Shown here piece by piece: positions 61,371 to 64,000 of a stretch of DNA of 64,000 nt. The position numbers and the translations under genes were made by a program. This stretch comes from Nymphaea colorata (lineage: Eukaryota > Streptophyta > Magnoliopsida > Nymphaeales > Nymphaeaceae). Under the pieces are notes generated by a model. That model worked only from the letters and a program-made list of their open reading frames with translations. It did no database searches and was not told the DNA's origin. Every line of letters starts with the position of its first letter. Positions within the stretch are counted from its first letter, which is position 1. The stretch is taken from positions 14,362,854-14,426,853 of the forward strand of contig NC_045147.1 of the NCBI RefSeq assembly GCF_008831285.2, read 5' to 3'.

Positions 61371-61453
61371 CAGCATCAAAACTTTCTTCTCCACAAATTG
61401 AGCAGAGTCCAGCATCCATCAAATTGCCTGAAAATTTTTCAGCCACTAGGAGC
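61371..61453 (-). CDS. Possible orphan exon with a CxxC motif (unassigned)
   Basis: On the minus strand an 83-base segment lies between an acceptor (ATTCCAG) and a strong donor (GCTG|GTAAGT). It reads LLVAEKFSGNLMDAGLCSIC and ends GEESFDAG. The CSIC pair could be half of a zinc knuckle. Splice signals and open frame agree, but no partner exon is identifiable in the flanking A/T-rich DNA. It is probably a fragment of, or an exon belonging to, a minus-strand gene that I cannot reconstruct. Confidence 0.25.
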
Positions 61454-63939
61454 CTGGAATTGAGAAAATAGCAAAAGCTTAAGCTAATGAAGAAACCTGT
61501 TAACAGACACGCAAAAACTGCCTAAAATATTTCAATTTTATTAATAAACTTTTATAGTTAATATACCATGAGTAAATATAGCGATGGAAATAATTTTCTG
61601 AACCTTCTTTTTAACACTTAATACTATTTTTTGGTCTTTCTTTTCATCAACCTCCTCTTCAACTGTAAATTTTTCTACTAACTACTGACTTACCAATAAT
61701 GTTATGACTCTTCATAGGGTACATAATTCTAAATTAAATCAGATACTAATTAAAAAATCACAAGATCACTCTACTATGTGGATTAATAACATAGTTAATT
61801 TTGTAATATTTTTGTCTTTACAAATAACTTTCCCTTTAACTGTTTCATGATATATATGCTACTCATATACATTTGTGTAAGTAAAAAAAAATTGCTCTCA
61901 ATTCCTTACACATTTTCCAATGAAATCAAGTTAGATATGAAAATAAACAGGCTACGATCGGCCTACTATCCAAAAAATGGACCTTAACACGGTTTAAGTA
62001 TATAAGTATTAGGATCCGTGGATCTTGATCGTCCAGCATGAATTTGAGAATATTTGGATCCAATTACATAGGTCTGGATTCTGCTATATGGATCCTCATA
62101 CTTCGGATATGGAGTAGGGTCCAAACAAAATATGATCCAATAACACTGTCTGAAACTTTAAATCAACTGTCAATAACCCTGAGCATCGGGCTGGGTACCC
62201 TGACCTGGTCGGGCCCGAGCCCAAAAAAACAGTTCTGGGTCGGCCCGATGACCAAGCTTACAGATAAAATGTAATTTATAATTTTATTATTTTTAAAATA
62301 TAATTTATATTAAAAAAATCATTTTTATTTTAACTGGCCGGGGCCGGTTAATACATTTAGAGACGTTGGAAATCTTGGTCATAGATTGTTCTTTTTGTCT
62401 TTAAAGTAACAAAAGTGAATATTTGTTCAATGTATGAGCTTAACCTATAAAATTATGTTCAATTCAATGCTTTGATTTTATGATAACATTTTGGCTAAAC
62501 ACGCTATCTTTTTCAAGTTATTGTTGGGCACAACTTTGTATTGGTTCAAAACCTTCTCATGTTAAATTGTTTTGGTAAATTTGTGTCCGTGTGGCATTTT
62601 TCACCCTAAAAGATGATCAGAGAGTGCAGCTCTTGACATATGTGAATCAGATCAATAGAAGCATGTGGATATGTCGCTAAACTTTGGTTTGGTGATTAAT
62701 CTTTGGCTTACTTCAGGTAAATTTGACCTCTATGTCCTTCTTTTCTTTAACTTAATCAAATGTGTAAAATTGGTTCTTAGAAAATTTTCCTTTTTTTCTC
62801 ATCAAATTTAGAAAACTGCAGGCTTTTTCTATGGCTCACAAAACCGTCCTCAAACTGAAAAAATGACTTTATTAATATATGTTTCACAATAAATTAAACA
62901 TGAGATCACAATTACACAAGGTTAAATTGCAGGACACACATACTATTTAGTATGTGTGTGTGTATTAGCTATTTCTATTAGAATTTTTGTGTGTGTATGT
63001 GTGTATGCATGCACCTAGTTTACATGTCGAGATTGAGGGATTGACGGTTTCTCAAACTTTGTTTGTTTATGTGTTGGTGTCCTCAGCCATTTGATTATTG
63101 ACATGTACATGCATCTCAACCATTTTACTACATATTTCAAAGGTGTAAGATTTTTTGAAAAGATGTAAAGTTTTTGACGATCTAAAATTGAGCTACTATG
63201 TATTAATGCCCCTAAGATTTCTAGTTTGCCTTTTGAATCTTTGATGTTGTAGAAAAAATTTCATGAATTTTCTAACTTTAAAAAACGAAAAAAAAAAATC
63301 TCAAAGAGAGATAGAGGAAAAATCTCAAAAATATCAAAGTCGACGACTCATTTATCAGTAGAAAGCCCGGGTGAGAAGTCATAGCAGATTATAAATTACA
63401 AAGTAGAAAATGCATCCGTTTATTCATTTTTAGGTAGCGGCCCGGCAAGTGGGCAGTTGCTTTTTTAATTTTATTTCTTAAGATAAAAATATACACGAAC
63501 TGGTGAAAATGGAACTGCATTTTCAATAGTTATATATATAGGTTGCGTATGCATATACATTTAGTTATTTGTCAAAATGAATTAAAATGGACTTGGCATG
63601 CATACGAATAAAAGGATGAACTTTAAATATATAAATGACAAATTAATGAAATTTTATCATCACTGCTTAAAGATAAACTAGTAGATTGAGATTTTATAAA
63701 TTGTGAATGTTGGTAACATAAAATATTTATAAAATCACAAATAATTAGCCTATTTTAGACCAAATTGAAATCTGATCGGAATTCAGGAACTTGGGTCCAT
63801 GGTCCAGTGCACTTGATTAAGTGTGTAAAAGTTTTTCCGAGTTTTCTTGTCCAAAGGCTTTAGTGTTTTTTTCACTAGGCAATTGCGTACCAGCTGGCTC
63901 ATCGACATTTTGCTGCCTAGTATTTGATGGGCTTTCGGG

Positions 63940-63972
<33 letters not shown>

Positions 63973-64000
63973 TTCATATATTTTGTGATAAACATATACA
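61454..64000. other. Intergenic repeat-rich DNA
   Basis: Very A/T-rich with no gene recognised. It includes GGATCC/GGGCC-rich old repeat DNA (61990-62350), (TG)n around 62952-63005, and (TA)n at 63940-63968 close to the window end. Confidence 0.45.

Noticed and set aside
1-64000. CRISPR arrays, operons, phage or bacterial-type systems
   Set aside because: The sequence is plant nuclear DNA with introns; no regularly spaced direct repeats with unique spacers were seen, only microsatellites and the tandem repeats listed.

Overview
The window is nuclear DNA of a flowering plant. It contains intron-rich genes with GT-AG (and one probable GC-AG) introns, A/T-rich intergenic DNA, telo-box motifs (AAACCCTA) in gene leaders, (TA)n and (CT)n microsatellites, MITE-like elements and a decayed LINE. 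The proteins are all plant types. Two compact genes (the receptor kinase and STN1) are strikingly GC-rich while NDX, ALY and RAD4 are AT-rich. Such two-class base composition is common in monocots, but I cannot name the species.

Layout: 1-773, last two exons of the L-fucokinase/GDP-L-fucose pyrophosphorylase gene (FKGP, +), cut by the window edge. 1440-3150, a broken LINE. 4377-12691, NODULIN HOMEOBOX (NDX, +, 16 coding exons, about 1002 aa). 13825-14748, a peroxisomal small heat-shock protein (HSP15.7 type, +, 2 exons, C-terminal SKL). 18282-18674, a short BAP31-like ER membrane protein (+, 1 exon). 18675-28690, about 10 kb with no recognisable gene but with MITE/SINE-like repeats. 29228-31994, an LRR-III receptor-like kinase of the RKL1/RLK902 group (+, 2 exons, HGN in place of HRD). 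31995-39956, intergenic with a Tourist-like MITE. 39957-47192, an ALY/THO4 mRNA-export adaptor (-, 6 exons, one 4.1-kb intron full of repeats, a probable GC-AG first intron). 48523-58098, the RAD4/XPC nucleotide-excision-repair gene (+, 15 exons, 956 aa), head-to-head with ALY. 59186-59695, STN1 of the CST telomere complex (+, 1 exon). 60700-64000, mostly repeats with two orphan exon-like segments.

These genes do not form an operon or pathway. NDX (R-loop/ssDNA-linked repression), ALY (THO/TREX export), RAD4 (damage recognition) and STN1 (telomere end replication) all act on nucleic acids, which may be chance. I found no CRISPR array, phage, intact transposase gene or novel multi-gene system. 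The most informative observations are in the non-coding DNA: MITEs with readable target duplications, an insertion dated against its own paralogous empty site inside the ALY intron, and the GC-AG intron. Exon joins were worked out by hand from splice signals and reading phase; every gene model sums to a multiple of three.
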